Assembly (NCBI GenBank): GCA_947462105.1
Contig: CANHNJ010000002.1
Coordinates: 1-64,000, forward strand
Direction: 5' to 3'
DNA from: Alphaproteobacteria bacterium
GTDB taxonomy: Bacteria; Pseudomonadota; Alphaproteobacteria; Micropepsales; Micropepsaceae
Length of the DNA: 64,000 bases
The notes under the pieces are model-generated. The model did no database searches. It was given only the letters and a program-made list of their open reading frames with translations, and was not told the DNA's origin. A program made the translations under genes and the position numbers. The first letter of the stretch is position 1. Each line of letters starts with the position of its first letter. Shown here one piece after another: positions 30,258 through 40,301 of this stretch.

Positions 30258-31787
30258 TTAGGCGATCTTGCGCAGGCCGTCGCTGACGGGTTCGGCGGTG
30301 TCTTCCGCCACCTTGGCCATCGGCTCGTTCTCGATGTCCGGCTCCAGGCCGAATTCCTTCAGCTTGCGGTAGAGGGTCGAGCGGCCAATGCCCAGGCGGC
30401 GGGCCACTTCCGACATATGGCCTTCATAGCGGGCGATGGCGGTCTTGATGATTTCCGACTCCATCTCCTCGAACTTGCGGATATGGCCACCGGCATCGGT
30501 CATCGAGAGGGAGTAGGGCGAGGCCAGGGTGCGGCCTGCCGGGGCAGCGGTTTCGCCACCCGTGGCGGGCATGTAGCTGTTCTGGCGGCTGACCGTTTCG
30601 ACGCCCATCGCGGCGGTGATCTACGGGAAGTCGCAGACATCGAGCGAGGCGCCGTCGCACAGCACCACGGCGCGGAAGATGGTGTTCTCAAGCTGGCGGA
30701 CATTGCCCGGCCAGGCGAAGCGTTCGATCAGTTGCGAAGCCTGCGGCGTCAGCCCGGCCACCGGCTTGTTCTCTTCCGCCGCGAAACGCTCGATGAAGAA
30801 GCGGGCCAGCGGCGCGATATCGCCCGGGCGGTCGCGCAGCGGCGGCACCATGACGGGGAAGACGTTGAGGCGGTAATACAGGTCTTCGCGGAAGGTGTTG
30901 GCCTGCGCCATGGCGCCCAGGTCGCGGTTGGTGGCGGCGATGATGCGCACATTCACCTTCACCGGGCGCTTGGAGCCGACGGGATCGACTTCGCCTTCCT
31001 GCAGCGCGCGCAGCAGCTTGACCTGCATGTCGAGGCGCAGTTCACCGATCTCGTCCAGGAACAGGGTGCCGCCATCGGCTTCCTGGAACTTGCCCAGATG
31101 CTTGTCGGACGCGCCGGTGAAGCTGCCCTTCTCATGGCCGAACAGGATGGATTCGATCAGGTTTTCCGGGATCGCGCCGCAATTGACGGTGACGAAGGGC
31201 TTGCCGGCGCGGGCGCTGGTGCCCTGGATGGCGCGGGCGATCAATTCCTTGCCGGCGCCGCTTTCGCCTTCGATCAGGACGGGAATGTCGCTCTGCGCGG
31301 CGCGCGCGCCCAGGCGGAACACCTGCTTCATTTCCTGGCTATTGGCGACTAGGTCATCGAAGGTCAGCGTGTTGCTGGACTTCTTCTTCAGCACCTTCAC
31401 TTCGCCCGACAGGGTGCCGATCTTGAGCTGGTTGCGGATCGAGACCGAAATGCGTTCCGGTGAGGCGGGCTTGACCAGGAAGTCGTTGGCCCCGGCGCGC
31501 ATCGCTTCGACGGCAGAATCGATGCCGCCCTTGGCGGTCAGCACGATCACCGGCAGTTCCGGCATGGCGGGACGCAGCTTGGCCAGCACTTCGATGCCGG
31601 TCATGTCCGGCATGACGAGGTCGAGCAGCATCAGGCTGATCTGGTCGCCCTTGGGCCCGGACAGCAGGTCGAGCGCGGGCTGGCCGCCCGGCGCGGTCAC
31701 CACGGTCATGCCGCTGCGGGTGATGGCGGTTTCGAGCAGCCGGCGCTGCACCGGATCGTCATCCACAACCAGAATGGTCTGCGCCAT
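30258..31787 (-). pseudogene. Sigma-54-dependent response regulator, split by in-frame TAG between AAA+ and Fis-HTH regions
   Basis: ORF 31787-30621 has receiver and AAA+ domains ([40 protein letters not shown]) and ends ...LDVCDFP*; same frame continues ITAAMGVE... to the HTH (EVARRLGIGRSTLYRKLKEFGL). Confidence 0.88.
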
Positions 31788-32004
31788 TGCGATACAAGCC
31801 TCGTAATTCGAGGCGATACTGCAGCGCTGCCGGTAAACGCGGCGTTTAAGTCTGTGCTCAAATGGGTCAGAATTGCGCGGCCGTGTGCACCAAAACCCCC
31901 GAAAAAGGGCCTTTCCAAAGCCTTAACAAGCCGGGTTGCCCCTCACAGACCTTTTGCTATAGTCCGACGAAATCGCGCCCAAAGGCGCTTCGTTGGGGAA
32001 TATA

Positions 32005-32145
32005 ATGGCATCCGACTACAAGCCCGGCCACATGGATATCAGCCAGCACAAGAAGACCTATCATGGCTTCCTGGTCGGCTCGAAGTGGACCTTTATCCTC
32101 TGCGTGGGGATCATGGTTTTCCTTGCCGTCTTCCGCACCAACTAA
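32005..32145 (+). CDS. aa3-type cytochrome c oxidase subunit IV-like small protein (46 aa)
   Basis: Translation MASDYKPGHMDISQHKKTYHGFLVGSKWTFILCVGIMVFLAVFRTN; short ORF absent from track. Confidence 0.85.
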   Translation: MASDYKPGHMDISQHKKTYHGFLVGSKWTFILCVGIMVFLAVFRTN

Positions 32146-32166
32146 GATCTGACGGGGGCTGGGGTC

Positions 32167-33297
32167 ATGAAGCTCGCGGTCCCCAAGGAACGGCGCGACG
32201 CCGAAACGCGCGTCGCCGCCACGCCGGAAACCGTCAAGAAGCTCAAGGCCCTTGGCCTGGACGTCACGGTGGAAACCGGCGCGGGCGCGGGTGCGCGCAT
32301 TGCCGATGCCGATTATGAAGCCGCCGGCGCCACCATCGCGCCCGATGCGCGCAGCGCTCTGGCCGATGCCGACATCGTGCTCAAGGTGCGCGGCCCCGAT
32401 GCGGGCGAGATCGCGCTGCTGAAAAAAGGTGCCGTGCTGGCGGCGTCGCTGTCGCCCCACACCGAGAAAGACGCCGCCGCCGCGCTGGCCGCGCAGGGCG
32501 TCACCGCCTTCGCCATGGAATTCATTCCGCGCATCTCCCGCGCCCAGTCGATGGACGTGCTCTCCTCCCAGGCCAACCTCGCCGGCTACAAGGCGGTGAT
32601 CGATGCCGCCGCCCAGTTCGGCCGCGCCATGCCGATGATGATGACAGCGGCGGGCACCATTGCGCCAGCGCGCGTGCTGGTGATGGGCGTGGGCGTGGCC
32701 GGCCTGCAGGCGATCGCCACGGCCAAGCGCCTGGGTGCCATTGTCAGCGCCACCGATGTGCGCCCGGCCACCAAGGAGCAGGTGGAATCGCTGGGCGGCA
32801 CCTTCGTCGCGGTGATGGACGAGGAATTCAAGAACGCGCAGACGGCGGCGGGTTACGCCAAGCCGATGAGCGAGGAGTATCAGGCCAAGCAGGCGGCGCT
32901 TACCGCCGAAACCATCAAGAAACAGGACATCGTCATCACCACCGCGCTGATCCCGGGCCGCAAGGCGCCGATCCTGGTGACGGAAGCGATGATCCAGTCG
33001 ATGAAGCCCGGTTCGGTGATCGTCGATCTGGCGGCGGGCGCGGGCGGCAACACGCCGCTCAGCAGGCCGAACGAAGTCATCGAGGTGCATGGCGTCACCA
33101 TCATGGGCCACACCAACCTGCCGGGCGCGCTGGCGACCGACTCCTCGTCGCTCTATGCCCGCAACCTGTTCAATTTTGTTTCGCTCATTGTCGACAAGAA
33201 ATCCGGCGCCTTGAACCTGGACTGGAACGACGAGATCGTGGCCGGCTCCGGCCTGACGCGTGACGGCGCCATCGTCCATCCGTCGCTGAAGGGGTAA
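32167..33297 (+). CDS. pntAA: NAD(P) transhydrogenase alpha subunit, part 1
   Basis: MKLAVPKERRDAETRVAATPETVKKLKALG, GVGVAGLQAIATAKRLGAIV. Confidence 0.95.
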   Translation: MKLAVPKERRDAETRVAATPETVKKLKALGLDVTVETGAGAGARIADADYEAAGATIAPDARSALADADIVLKVRGPDAGEIALLKKGAVLAASLSPHTEKDAAAALAAQGVTAFAMEFIPRISRAQSMDVLSSQANLAGYKAVIDAAAQFGRAMPMMMTAAGTIAPARVLVMGVGVAGLQAIATAKRLGAIVSATDVRPATKEQVESLGGTFVAVMDEEFKNAQTAAGYAKPMSEEYQAKQAALTAETIKKQDIVITTALIPGRKAPILVTEAMIQSMKPGSVIVDLAAGAGGNTPLSRPNEVIEVHGVTIMGHTNLPGALATDSSSLYARNLFNFVSLIVDKKSGALNLDWNDEIVAGSGLTRDGAIVHPSLKG

Positions 33298-33300
33298 ATC

Positions 33301-33606
33301 ATGGAAGCCATCGATCCCTTTGTCTTCCGGCTTTCCATCTTCGTGCTGGCGATCTTTGTCGGCTATTTCGTGGTCTGGGGCGTGACGCCCGCGCTGCACA
33401 CGCCGCTGATGAGCGTGACCAACGCGATTTCCTCGGTGATCGTGGTCGGCGCGCTGGTGGCGGTGGCCGTGCCGGTGGTGAACGACGCCTCCTGGATTTC
33501 CAAGGGCCTGGGCTTCTTCGCGCTGATCTTCGCCGCCGTGAACATCTTTGGCGGCTTCCTGGTCACTAGCCGCATGCTGGCGATGTACAAGAAGAAGGCC
33601 AAGTAG
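33301..33606 (+). CDS. pntAB: NAD(P) transhydrogenase alpha subunit, part 2
   Basis: Three-TM small subunit; GYFVVWGVTPALHTPLMSVTNAISSVIVVGAL. Confidence 0.95.
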   Translation: MEAIDPFVFRLSIFVLAIFVGYFVVWGVTPALHTPLMSVTNAISSVIVVGALVAVAVPVVNDASWISKGLGFFALIFAAVNIFGGFLVTSRMLAMYKKKAK

Positions 33607-33607
33607 G

Positions 33608-35014
33608 ATGTCTCAACTCGACATCGCCGCCCTTCTTTATCTCGCTGCCGGTTCGCTCTTCATCCTGGCGCTGAAGGGCCTGTCCTCGCCCGCCACCAGC
33701 CGCACCGGCAACCGCAACGGCATGATCGGCATGGTCATCGCCGTGCTGACGACGCTGTGGGTCTCGGGCGTGGAAGACGCCACCACTTGGGCGCTGGTGA
33801 TCGGTGGCCTGGGCATCGGTGGCGGCATCGGCGCGCTGATGGCCAAGAAGATCGCCATGACCGACATGCCGCAGCTTGTCGCCGCCTTCCACAGCCTGGT
33901 GGGCCTGGCGGCGGTGCTGACGGCGGGCGCGGCGCTCTATTCGCCGGAATCCTTCCACATCGCCATTGACGGCGTCATCCACACCCAGAGCCTGGTCGAG
34001 ATGTCGCTGGGCGTCGCCATCGGCGCCATCACCTTTGCCGGTTCGCTGATCGCCTTCGCCAAGCTCAACGGCAACATGGGCGGCGCGCCCATCATCCTGC
34101 CCGCGCGCCATATCCTCAACCTGGCGATCTTCCTGGCCATCATCGCACTGATCGTGCACTTCACCATCACCCAGGAGATCTGGGCCTTCTGGGCGATCAC
34201 CGGCCTCAGCTTCGTCTTCGGCATCACCCTCATCATCCCGATCGGCGGCGCCGACATGCCGGTGGTGGTGTCGATGCTGAACTCCTATTCGGGCTGGGCC
34301 GCTGCCGCGCTGGGCTTCACGCTGGAGAACACCGCCCTGATCATCACCGGCGCGCTGGTCGGTTCGTCCGGCGCGATCCTGTCCTACATCATGTGCAAGG
34401 GCATGAACCGCTCTTTCGTCAGCGTCATCGCGGGCGGTTTCGGCGGCGACAGCGGTCCCGCCGTTGCGGGCGCCAAGGAAACCCGCCCCGTCAAGCAGGG
34501 CAGCGCCGAAGACGCCGCCTTCATCATGAAGAACGCCGCCTCGGTCATCATCGTGCCGGGCTATGGCATGGCGGTGGCGCAGGCCCAGCACGCCCTGCGC
34601 GAGATGGCCGACAAGCTGAAGAAGGAAGGCGTCAAGGTTTCCTACGCCATCCATCCGGTGGCGGGCCGCATGCCCGGCCACATGAACGTGCTGCTGGCCG
34701 AAGCCAGCGTGCCCTATGACGAGGTCTTCGAGCTGGAAGACATCAACTCCCAGTTCGCCCAGGCCGATGTCGTCTATGTCATCGGCGCAAACGATGTCAC
34801 CAATCCCTCCGCCAAGACCGATCCCAAGTCGCCCATCTTCGGCATGCCGATCCTGGACGTGGAAAAGGCCAAGACCGTGCTCTTCATCAAGCGCGGCATG
34901 GGCTCGGGCTATGCCGGTGTCGATAACGAGCTCTTCTTCCGCGACAACACCATGATGCTGTTCGCGGACGCCAAGAAGATGACCGAAGAGATCATCAAGT
35001 CCCTCGACCACTAG
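33608..35014 (+). CDS. pntB: NAD(P) transhydrogenase beta subunit
   Basis: IIVPGYGMAVAQAQHALREMADKLKKEGVKVSYAIHPVAGRMPGHMNVLLAEA. Confidence 0.96.
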   Translation: MSQLDIAALLYLAAGSLFILALKGLSSPATSRTGNRNGMIGMVIAVLTTLWVSGVEDATTWALVIGGLGIGGGIGALMAKKIAMTDMPQLVAAFHSLVGLAAVLTAGAALYSPESFHIAIDGVIHTQSLVEMSLGVAIGAITFAGSLIAFAKLNGNMGGAPIILPARHILNLAIFLAIIALIVHFTITQEIWAFWAITGLSFVFGITLIIPIGGADMPVVVSMLNSYSGWAAAALGFTLENTALIITGALVGSSGAILSYIMCKGMNRSFVSVIAGGFGGDSGPAVAGAKETRPVKQGSAEDAAFIMKNAASVIIVPGYGMAVAQAQHALREMADKLKKEGVKVSYAIHPVAGRMPGHMNVLLAEASVPYDEVFELEDINSQFAQADVVYVIGANDVTNPSAKTDPKSPIFGMPILDVEKAKTVLFIKRGMGSGYAGVDNELFFRDNTMMLFADAKKMTEEIIKSLDH

Positions 35015-35063
35015 GCTTTTGCCACGGTAAGCTTCCGCCACAATAAAGGGCAGGGGAGCTCCC

Positions 35064-36713
35064 ATGACGTCAACCACAGACAAAAGCCTGGACCGCAAGC
35101 ATTTCCTTGTGGTCGGCGGCGCGTCCGCCGGCACGGTGTTCGAGTGGTACGACTTCTACCTCTACGGTTCGCTCGCCACCTACATCACCCGGCACTTCTT
35201 CTCCGGCGTCAACGAGACCACCGGCTATATCTTCGCGCTGCTGGCCTTCGCGGCGGGCTTCGCCGTGCGCCCGTTCGGCGCGCTGGTGTTCGGGCGGCTG
35301 GGTGATTTGTGGGGCCGCAAGAACACCTTCCTGGTGACGATGCTGCTGATGGGTTTCTCCACCTTCACGGTGGGCCTGCTGCCGTCTTATGAGAGCATCG
35401 GCGTCCTGGCCCCGGTGGCGCTGATCACGCTGCGCCTGCTGCAGGGGCTGGCGGTGGGCGGCGAGTATGGCGGCGCCGCGACCTATGTCGCCGAGCATGC
35501 GCCCGACGGCAAGCGCGGCTTCTACACAAGCTGGATCCAGACCACCGCGACGCTGGGCCTGTTTCTGTCGCTGGTGGTGATCCTCGCCATCCGGCTGGAG
35601 ATGGGCAACGAGACCTTCGCCGCCTGGGGCTGGCGCGTGCCGTTCCTGCTCTCGGCGCTGCTGCTGGGCGTCTCCTTGTGGATTCGCCTCAAGCTCAATG
35701 AGAGCCCGGTGTTCGCCAAGATGGTGGCGGAAGGCAAGACCTCTGCCAACCCGATTAAGGAATCCTTCGGCAACCGGAAGAATCTCAAGCTGGTGCTGCT
35801 GGCGCTGTTCGGCCTTACCGCCGGTCAGGCGGTGGTGTGGTATTGCGGCCAGTTCTACGCGCTGTTCTTCCTGGAACGGGTGCTGAAGGTCGATCCGGTT
35901 CTCACCAACGTCCTGATCGCCATCGCGTTGATCCTGGGCACACCGATGTTCGTGCTGTTCGGCTGGCTGTCGGACAAGGTCGGCCGCAAGCCCATCATCC
36001 TGGCGGGCTGCCTGCTGGCGGCGCTGACCTTCTTCCCACTGTTCAAGGCCCTGACCGTCGCCGCCAATCCGGCGCTGGCCGCTGCCGCCGCCTCTACGCC
36101 GATCACGGTGGCCGCCGCGCCGGGCGATTGCACCTTCCAGTTCGACCCGGTGGGCCGGGCCCAGTTCAACTCGTCCTGCGACATTGCCAAGGGCTGGCTG
36201 GCCCGCGCGGGCCTGCCATACCAGAACGAAGTCGCGGCAGCGGGCGCGGTGACGCAGGTGCGCATCGCCGACAAGGTGCTGGCCTCGTTCGATGGCCGCG
36301 CCGTGCCGCGCGCCGAACTGGCCGTGCAGCGCGCCGCCTGGGAAAAGCAGGCGGCCGGTTTCGCCGCCGCCGCCGGCTATCCCGCGTCGTCCGACAGCGC
36401 CACGGTGAACAAGCCGATGGTGGTGGCGATCCTGTTCGTGCTGATGGTCTATGCCGGCATGGTCTATGGCCCCATCGCCGCCGCGCTGGTGGAAATGTTC
36501 CCTGCCAATATCCGCTACACCTCGATAAGCATGCCCTATCATCTGGGCAATGGCTGGTTCGGCGGCTTCCTGCCCACGACGGCGTTTGCGATGGTGGCGG
36601 CAACCGGCAACATCTATTACGGCCTCTGGTATCCCGTGGTGGTGGCTGGTGCGACGGTGGTGATCGGGGCGCTGTTCATTCGCGAAACCCGCCATGCCAA
36701 GATCGAGGCATGA
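35064..36713 (+). CDS. MFS transporter, metabolite:H+ symporter (MHS) type with long extramembrane loop
   Basis: GTVFEWYDFYLYGSLA, RPFGALVFGRLGDLWGRK; about 120-residue soluble Ala-rich insert between TM segments. Confidence 0.88.
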   Translation: MTSTTDKSLDRKHFLVVGGASAGTVFEWYDFYLYGSLATYITRHFFSGVNETTGYIFALLAFAAGFAVRPFGALVFGRLGDLWGRKNTFLVTMLLMGFSTFTVGLLPSYESIGVLAPVALITLRLLQGLAVGGEYGGAATYVAEHAPDGKRGFYTSWIQTTATLGLFLSLVVILAIRLEMGNETFAAWGWRVPFLLSALLLGVSLWIRLKLNESPVFAKMVAEGKTSANPIKESFGNRKNLKLVLLALFGLTAGQAVVWYCGQFYALFFLERVLKVDPVLTNVLIAIALILGTPMFVLFGWLSDKVGRKPIILAGCLLAALTFFPLFKALTVAANPALAAAAASTPITVAAAPGDCTFQFDPVGRAQFNSSCDIAKGWLARAGLPYQNEVAAAGAVTQVRIADKVLASFDGRAVPRAELAVQRAAWEKQAAGFAAAAGYPASSDSATVNKPMVVAILFVLMVYAGMVYGPIAAALVEMFPANIRYTSISMPYHLGNGWFGGFLPTTAFAMVAATGNIYYGLWYPVVVAGATVVIGALFIRETRHAKIEA

Positions 36714-37183
36714 CAGTCCGGGACATCCGCCTGCCGGACGACGAACCCGCCATCCTCTCCTTCATCCAGGGGCTGCAGGATTACGAGCTGGGCTTCGAGA
36801 ACAACCGCCGCCGCGATCCGGATTTTGTCGCGGATCACTGGCGCGACGCGCAGCATCGCTGCGCTGAAAAGCATGGCGCCATGTTCATCGCCGAGCAGGA
36901 CGGCAGGCGCGTGGGCTGGGCTTCCGCCTATGAAGAGCATGGCGAGCTTTTCATCGCCGAACCGGAACGCCGCCACGGCTTCATCGCCGAGATTTTCGTG
37001 CTGGCAGACGCGCGCGGCCAGGGGCATGGCAAGGCGCTGATCGCGGCCTGCGAAGGCTGGAGCCGCAGCAGGGGGCACACGCTGCTGACCATCGGCGTGC
37101 TGGCGAAGAACGCCCATGCCATCCGCGCCTATGAAGGCGCGGGGTATGCGCCTTACACAGTGATTATGCGCCGGTATCTGTAG
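36710..37183 (+). CDS. GNAT-family N-acetyltransferase
   Basis: EIFVLADARGQGHGKALIAACEGWSRSRGHTLLTIGVLAKNAHAIRAYEGAGY. Confidence 0.88.
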   Translation: MTVRDIRLPDDEPAILSFIQGLQDYELGFENNRRRDPDFVADHWRDAQHRCAEKHGAMFIAEQDGRRVGWASAYEEHGELFIAEPERRHGFIAEIFVLADARGQGHGKALIAACEGWSRSRGHTLLTIGVLAKNAHAIRAYEGAGYAPYTVIMRRYL

Positions 37184-37362
37184 GCAACATTACAACTTAT
37201 CCCCGCGCATTCGCGGTGTGCGATACTGCGGCGATAAAGACGCGCGCCACCATTCCTTATCCACACGCTATCCACCACCGCAGGGGAGGGGGTGGAGGCA
37301 CGAAATGGACAAACGAAGATCGCGCAAGTCCCTGCGCGGTCAGCAGATTGCTGGCGAGTGGG

Positions 37363-37779
37363 TTACTTCAGGCCGCCCATCTTGCAAACCTCTTTCCACT
37401 CGCTATCCGTCACCGGTTGCACCGACAGGCGGAAGCTGGTGACGAGCGACATCTTGGCAAGCTTGGGGTTGGCCTTGGCAGCGGCCAGCGTGACGGGTTC
37501 CGGCATGTCCTTCACTGCCTTGACCACCACCAGCCCGAACTGGCCTTTGGCGTCGGTGGGATCGGGCTGGAACTCCTCGATCACTTCGACGATGCCGACC
37601 ACGGCCTTCTGTTCGTTGGAATGATAGAAGAAGCCCCGATCGCCCTTCTTCATCGCCTTCATGTTCAGCTTGGCGGTGTGGTTGCGCACGCCGCTCCAGG
37701 GTTCGCCCTTGGCGCCCTTCTTCTTTTGCTGCTCCCACGACCAGGCATCGGGTTCGCTCTTAAACAGCCAGTACGCCAT
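37363..37779 (-). CDS. EVE-domain protein
   Basis: MAYWLFKSEPDAWSWEQQKKKGAKGEPWSGVRNHTAKLNMKAMKKGDRGFFYHSN. Confidence 0.92.
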   Translation of the reverse strand: MAYWLFKSEPDAWSWEQQKKKGAKGEPWSGVRNHTAKLNMKAMKKGDRGFFYHSNEQKAVVGIVEVIEEFQPDPTDAKGQFGLVVVKAVKDMPEPVTLAAAKANPKLAKMSLVTSFRLSVQPVTDSEWKEVCKMGGLK

Positions 37780-37794
37780 TGCCCGTTCCCCAGA

Positions 37795-38784
37795 CTATTC
37801 CGATGTCAGCTTGCGGTTCATCAGCCGCGCCACCGCCTGCTCCAGCGGCAGCTTGCCGGCCAGAAGGTCTGCCACGGCCTCGGCGATGGGCAGCTCGATG
37901 CCCGCCTGTTTGGCGCGCGCCACCAGGGCGGGCGCGGTCGCCACGCCTTCGGCCAGCGCGTGCCCCGGCGCGGAAAGCGACGTGGCCTGCTTGCCGCCGC
38001 CCAGTTCGACACCAGCAGAGAAATTGCGCGACGAGCGGCTGGTGGCCGACAGCATCAGGTCGCCCAGGCCCGACAGGCCCATCAGGGTTTCGCGTTTGGC
38101 GCCCAGCGCTTCGCCCAGCCGCGCCAGCTCGGCGAAGCTGCGGGCCAAGAGCGCGGCGCGGGCATTCTCGCCCAGCTTCAGGCCTTCAACCACGCCACAG
38201 GCAATGGCGTAGACATTCTTGGCCGCGCCGCCCAGCGCCACGCCGGTAATGTCGTCGCCCGCATAAGGCCGCAAGCCCGGCGTGGACAAGGTCGCCTGCA
38301 GGCGCTCGGCACCCGCGCCCGCGATGGTGACGGCGGTGGGCAGGCCCAACGCCACTTCGCGTGCGAAGCTGGGGCCGGACAGAATTGCGACGGGATGGCC
38401 GGGCGCGGCCTCGGCCAGCATCTCGTGCAGCAGCTTGCCGGTGTCGCGTTCGATACCCTTGGCGCAGATCACCAGCGGCGCATCACCTTTCAGCAGCGGC
38501 AGCAGCTGGTTCACCAAGGCGCGCGTCACCTGCGCCGGAACCGCCAGCAGGATGACTTCGCCGCCGGCTGCCACCGACAGCGAGGTGGTGACGGAAATGT
38601 CTTCGGGCAGATCGATGCCGGGCAGGTATTTGGGATTCTCGCCGGCGGAAATATCCACCAGCAGGCTGCCATCGCGCGCCCACAGGTTCACGCGCCGCCC
38701 GGCCCGCGCCGCCGTTGCCGCCAGCGCCGTGCCCCAGCCGCCTGCGCCCAGCACCGAGACATGGGAATATGCTTGTTCTGCCAT
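37795..38784 (-). CDS. gpsA: Glycerol-3-phosphate dehydrogenase [NAD(P)+]
   Basis: VSVLGAGGWGTALAATAARAG, AKGIERDTGKLLHEML, GGAAKNVYAIACGVVEGL. Confidence 0.94.
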   Translation of the reverse strand: MAEQAYSHVSVLGAGGWGTALAATAARAGRRVNLWARDGSLLVDISAGENPKYLPGIDLPEDISVTTSLSVAAGGEVILLAVPAQVTRALVNQLLPLLKGDAPLVICAKGIERDTGKLLHEMLAEAAPGHPVAILSGPSFAREVALGLPTAVTIAGAGAERLQATLSTPGLRPYAGDDITGVALGGAAKNVYAIACGVVEGLKLGENARAALLARSFAELARLGEALGAKRETLMGLSGLGDLMLSATSRSSRNFSAGVELGGGKQATSLSAPGHALAEGVATAPALVARAKQAGIELPIAEAVADLLAGKLPLEQAVARLMNRKLTSE

Positions 38785-38876
38785 AATGAAGGTCGATTTG
38801 TTGATTATTCGGTCTGCGGGACTATGTTCTGCACGGATGCGTCTGCCAAGGGCGCTTATGTCACGGTGAGGACGGT

Positions 38877-39551
38877 ATGACGCTTACGCGGCGCGATTTC
38901 GCGCTGAATGCCGGGTTGGCCGTCGCTTGCGCCGCCCTGGCTCCGGGCGCAGCGCGGGCCCAGAACAAGGTGCAGATCCAGCGCCGCATCGAGTTCACCG
39001 AAGAGCAGCGCGAGGACCTGACCCAGGTCAGCGCCTATCTCAATGCCATCACCACCCTGGCCGCCGAGTTCGTGCAGATGAACCCGCAGGGTTCGATCAG
39101 CCAGGGCGTTTTCTATCTCGCCCGTCCCGGCAAGCTGCGCTTCGAGTATCGCGCCCCCAGCCCGACGCTGATCGTCGCCACGGCGGGCTATATCTATGTC
39201 CGCAACAGCCGTCTCAACACGGTGGACCGCTACAGCGTCTCGGACACGCCGCTGGGCCTGCTGCTGGCCGACAATATCAACCTGCGCGCCAACGCTGCCG
39301 TGCTGGGGATTGATCGCGCGCCCGGCCAGCTCGTGCTGCGGGCCCGTTCCAGCACCAACCGGATGCAGGACAATATCCAGATCGTCTTTGCCACCGCGCC
39401 AACGCTGCAGTTGCGGCAATGGACGGTGCGGGACGCACAGGGCGGCAGCACCAGCGTGGCGCTGAGCAATATCCAGACTGGCACGCCGGTCGCGCCGGAA
39501 GCCTTCGCCATTCCCGTGAAGGCGCCGACCATCCGCAAGAGCGGCAATTGA
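38877..39551 (+). CDS. LolA-family outer-membrane lipoprotein carrier-like protein
   Basis: Signal peptide, LNAITTLAAEFVQMNPQGSISQGVFYLARPGKLRFEY. Confidence 0.82.
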   Translation: MTLTRRDFALNAGLAVACAALAPGAARAQNKVQIQRRIEFTEEQREDLTQVSAYLNAITTLAAEFVQMNPQGSISQGVFYLARPGKLRFEYRAPSPTLIVATAGYIYVRNSRLNTVDRYSVSDTPLGLLLADNINLRANAAVLGIDRAPGQLVLRARSSTNRMQDNIQIVFATAPTLQLRQWTVRDAQGGSTSVALSNIQTGTPVAPEAFAIPVKAPTIRKSGN

Positions 39552-40276
39552 TTCCAAGGGTCGGGCTGGTCTGTGATCGCGGGGTTGATGACGGGCTGCA
39601 ACTGCATCGTGTCAACGACGCCTATATCGCCGCCGTGCGTGACGGCGCGGGCGCGCTGCCGCTGCTGATCCCGGCGCTGACGCCGGCCCTGCCGGTGGAC
39701 GCATTGCTGGCGATGTTCGACGGCTTTCTCTTCACCGGCGCGCCGTCCAACGTGAACCCGGTGCGCTATGGCGGTCCAGGCCCGCGCGACGCGTCACTGC
39801 TGGATGATGCGCGTGATGCCGCCAGCCTGCCGCTGATCCGCGCCGCCATCGCGGCGGGCAAGCCCGTGCTGGCGATCTGCCGTGGCTTCCAGGAACTGAA
39901 CGTGGCGCTGGGCGGCACGCTGCACCAGCATGTCGCGGAACAGCCCGGCCGCATGATCCATTTCGAGGACGAGAGCCTGCCGCTGGAGACACAATGGGGT
40001 CCGGCGCATGCGCTGGACATCCTGCCCGGCGGCCTCTTGGCCCGGATCGCCGGGACGGGAAGCGTCACGGTCAATTCCCTGCACCACCAGGGCATCGACC
40101 GGCTGGCCGCGCCGCTGCAGGCCGACGCCACCGCCCCGGACGGCCAGATCGAGGCCGTCTCCATGCCGGGCGCGCCCGGTTTCCTGCTGGGGGTGCAGTG
40201 GCACCCGGAATGGCGCTGGGCAGAGAACGGCCTGAGCCGGGCGATCTTCTCAGCTTTCGGAAATGCCTTGAAATAA
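39548..40276 (+). CDS. Gamma-glutamyl-gamma-aminobutyrate hydrolase family (class I GATase-like), TTG start
   Basis: GFLFTGAPSNVNP, PVLAICRGFQELNVALGGTLHQ, GVQWHPEW. Confidence 0.85.
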   Translation: MIPRVGLVCDRGVDDGLQLHRVNDAYIAAVRDGAGALPLLIPALTPALPVDALLAMFDGFLFTGAPSNVNPVRYGGPGPRDASLLDDARDAASLPLIRAAIAAGKPVLAICRGFQELNVALGGTLHQHVAEQPGRMIHFEDESLPLETQWGPAHALDILPGGLLARIAGTGSVTVNSLHHQGIDRLAAPLQADATAPDGQIEAVSMPGAPGFLLGVQWHPEWRWAENGLSRAIFSAFGNALK

Positions 40277-40277
40277 C

Positions 40278-40293
40278 GTAAGTAATTACTTAC
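40278..40293. promoter_or_regulatory. Perfect 16-bp palindrome upstream of arsR-type gene; putative operator
   Basis: GTAAGTAATTACTTAC, followed by half-site GTAAGT at 40295-40300, immediately before the ATG at 40302. Confidence 0.65.
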
Positions 40294-40301
40294 TGTAAGT
40301 T

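Noticed and set aside
37255-37310. Additional copy of the G-rich dispersed repeat (caccaccgcaggggagggggtggaggcac)
   Set aside because: Only G-richness is shared; arms and hairpin framework do not align with the clear copies.
37300-37442. Short ORF MDKRRSRKSLRGQQIAGEWV... before the EVE-domain gene
   Set aside because: Continues antisense into the EVE gene with no supporting domain; too short to call.
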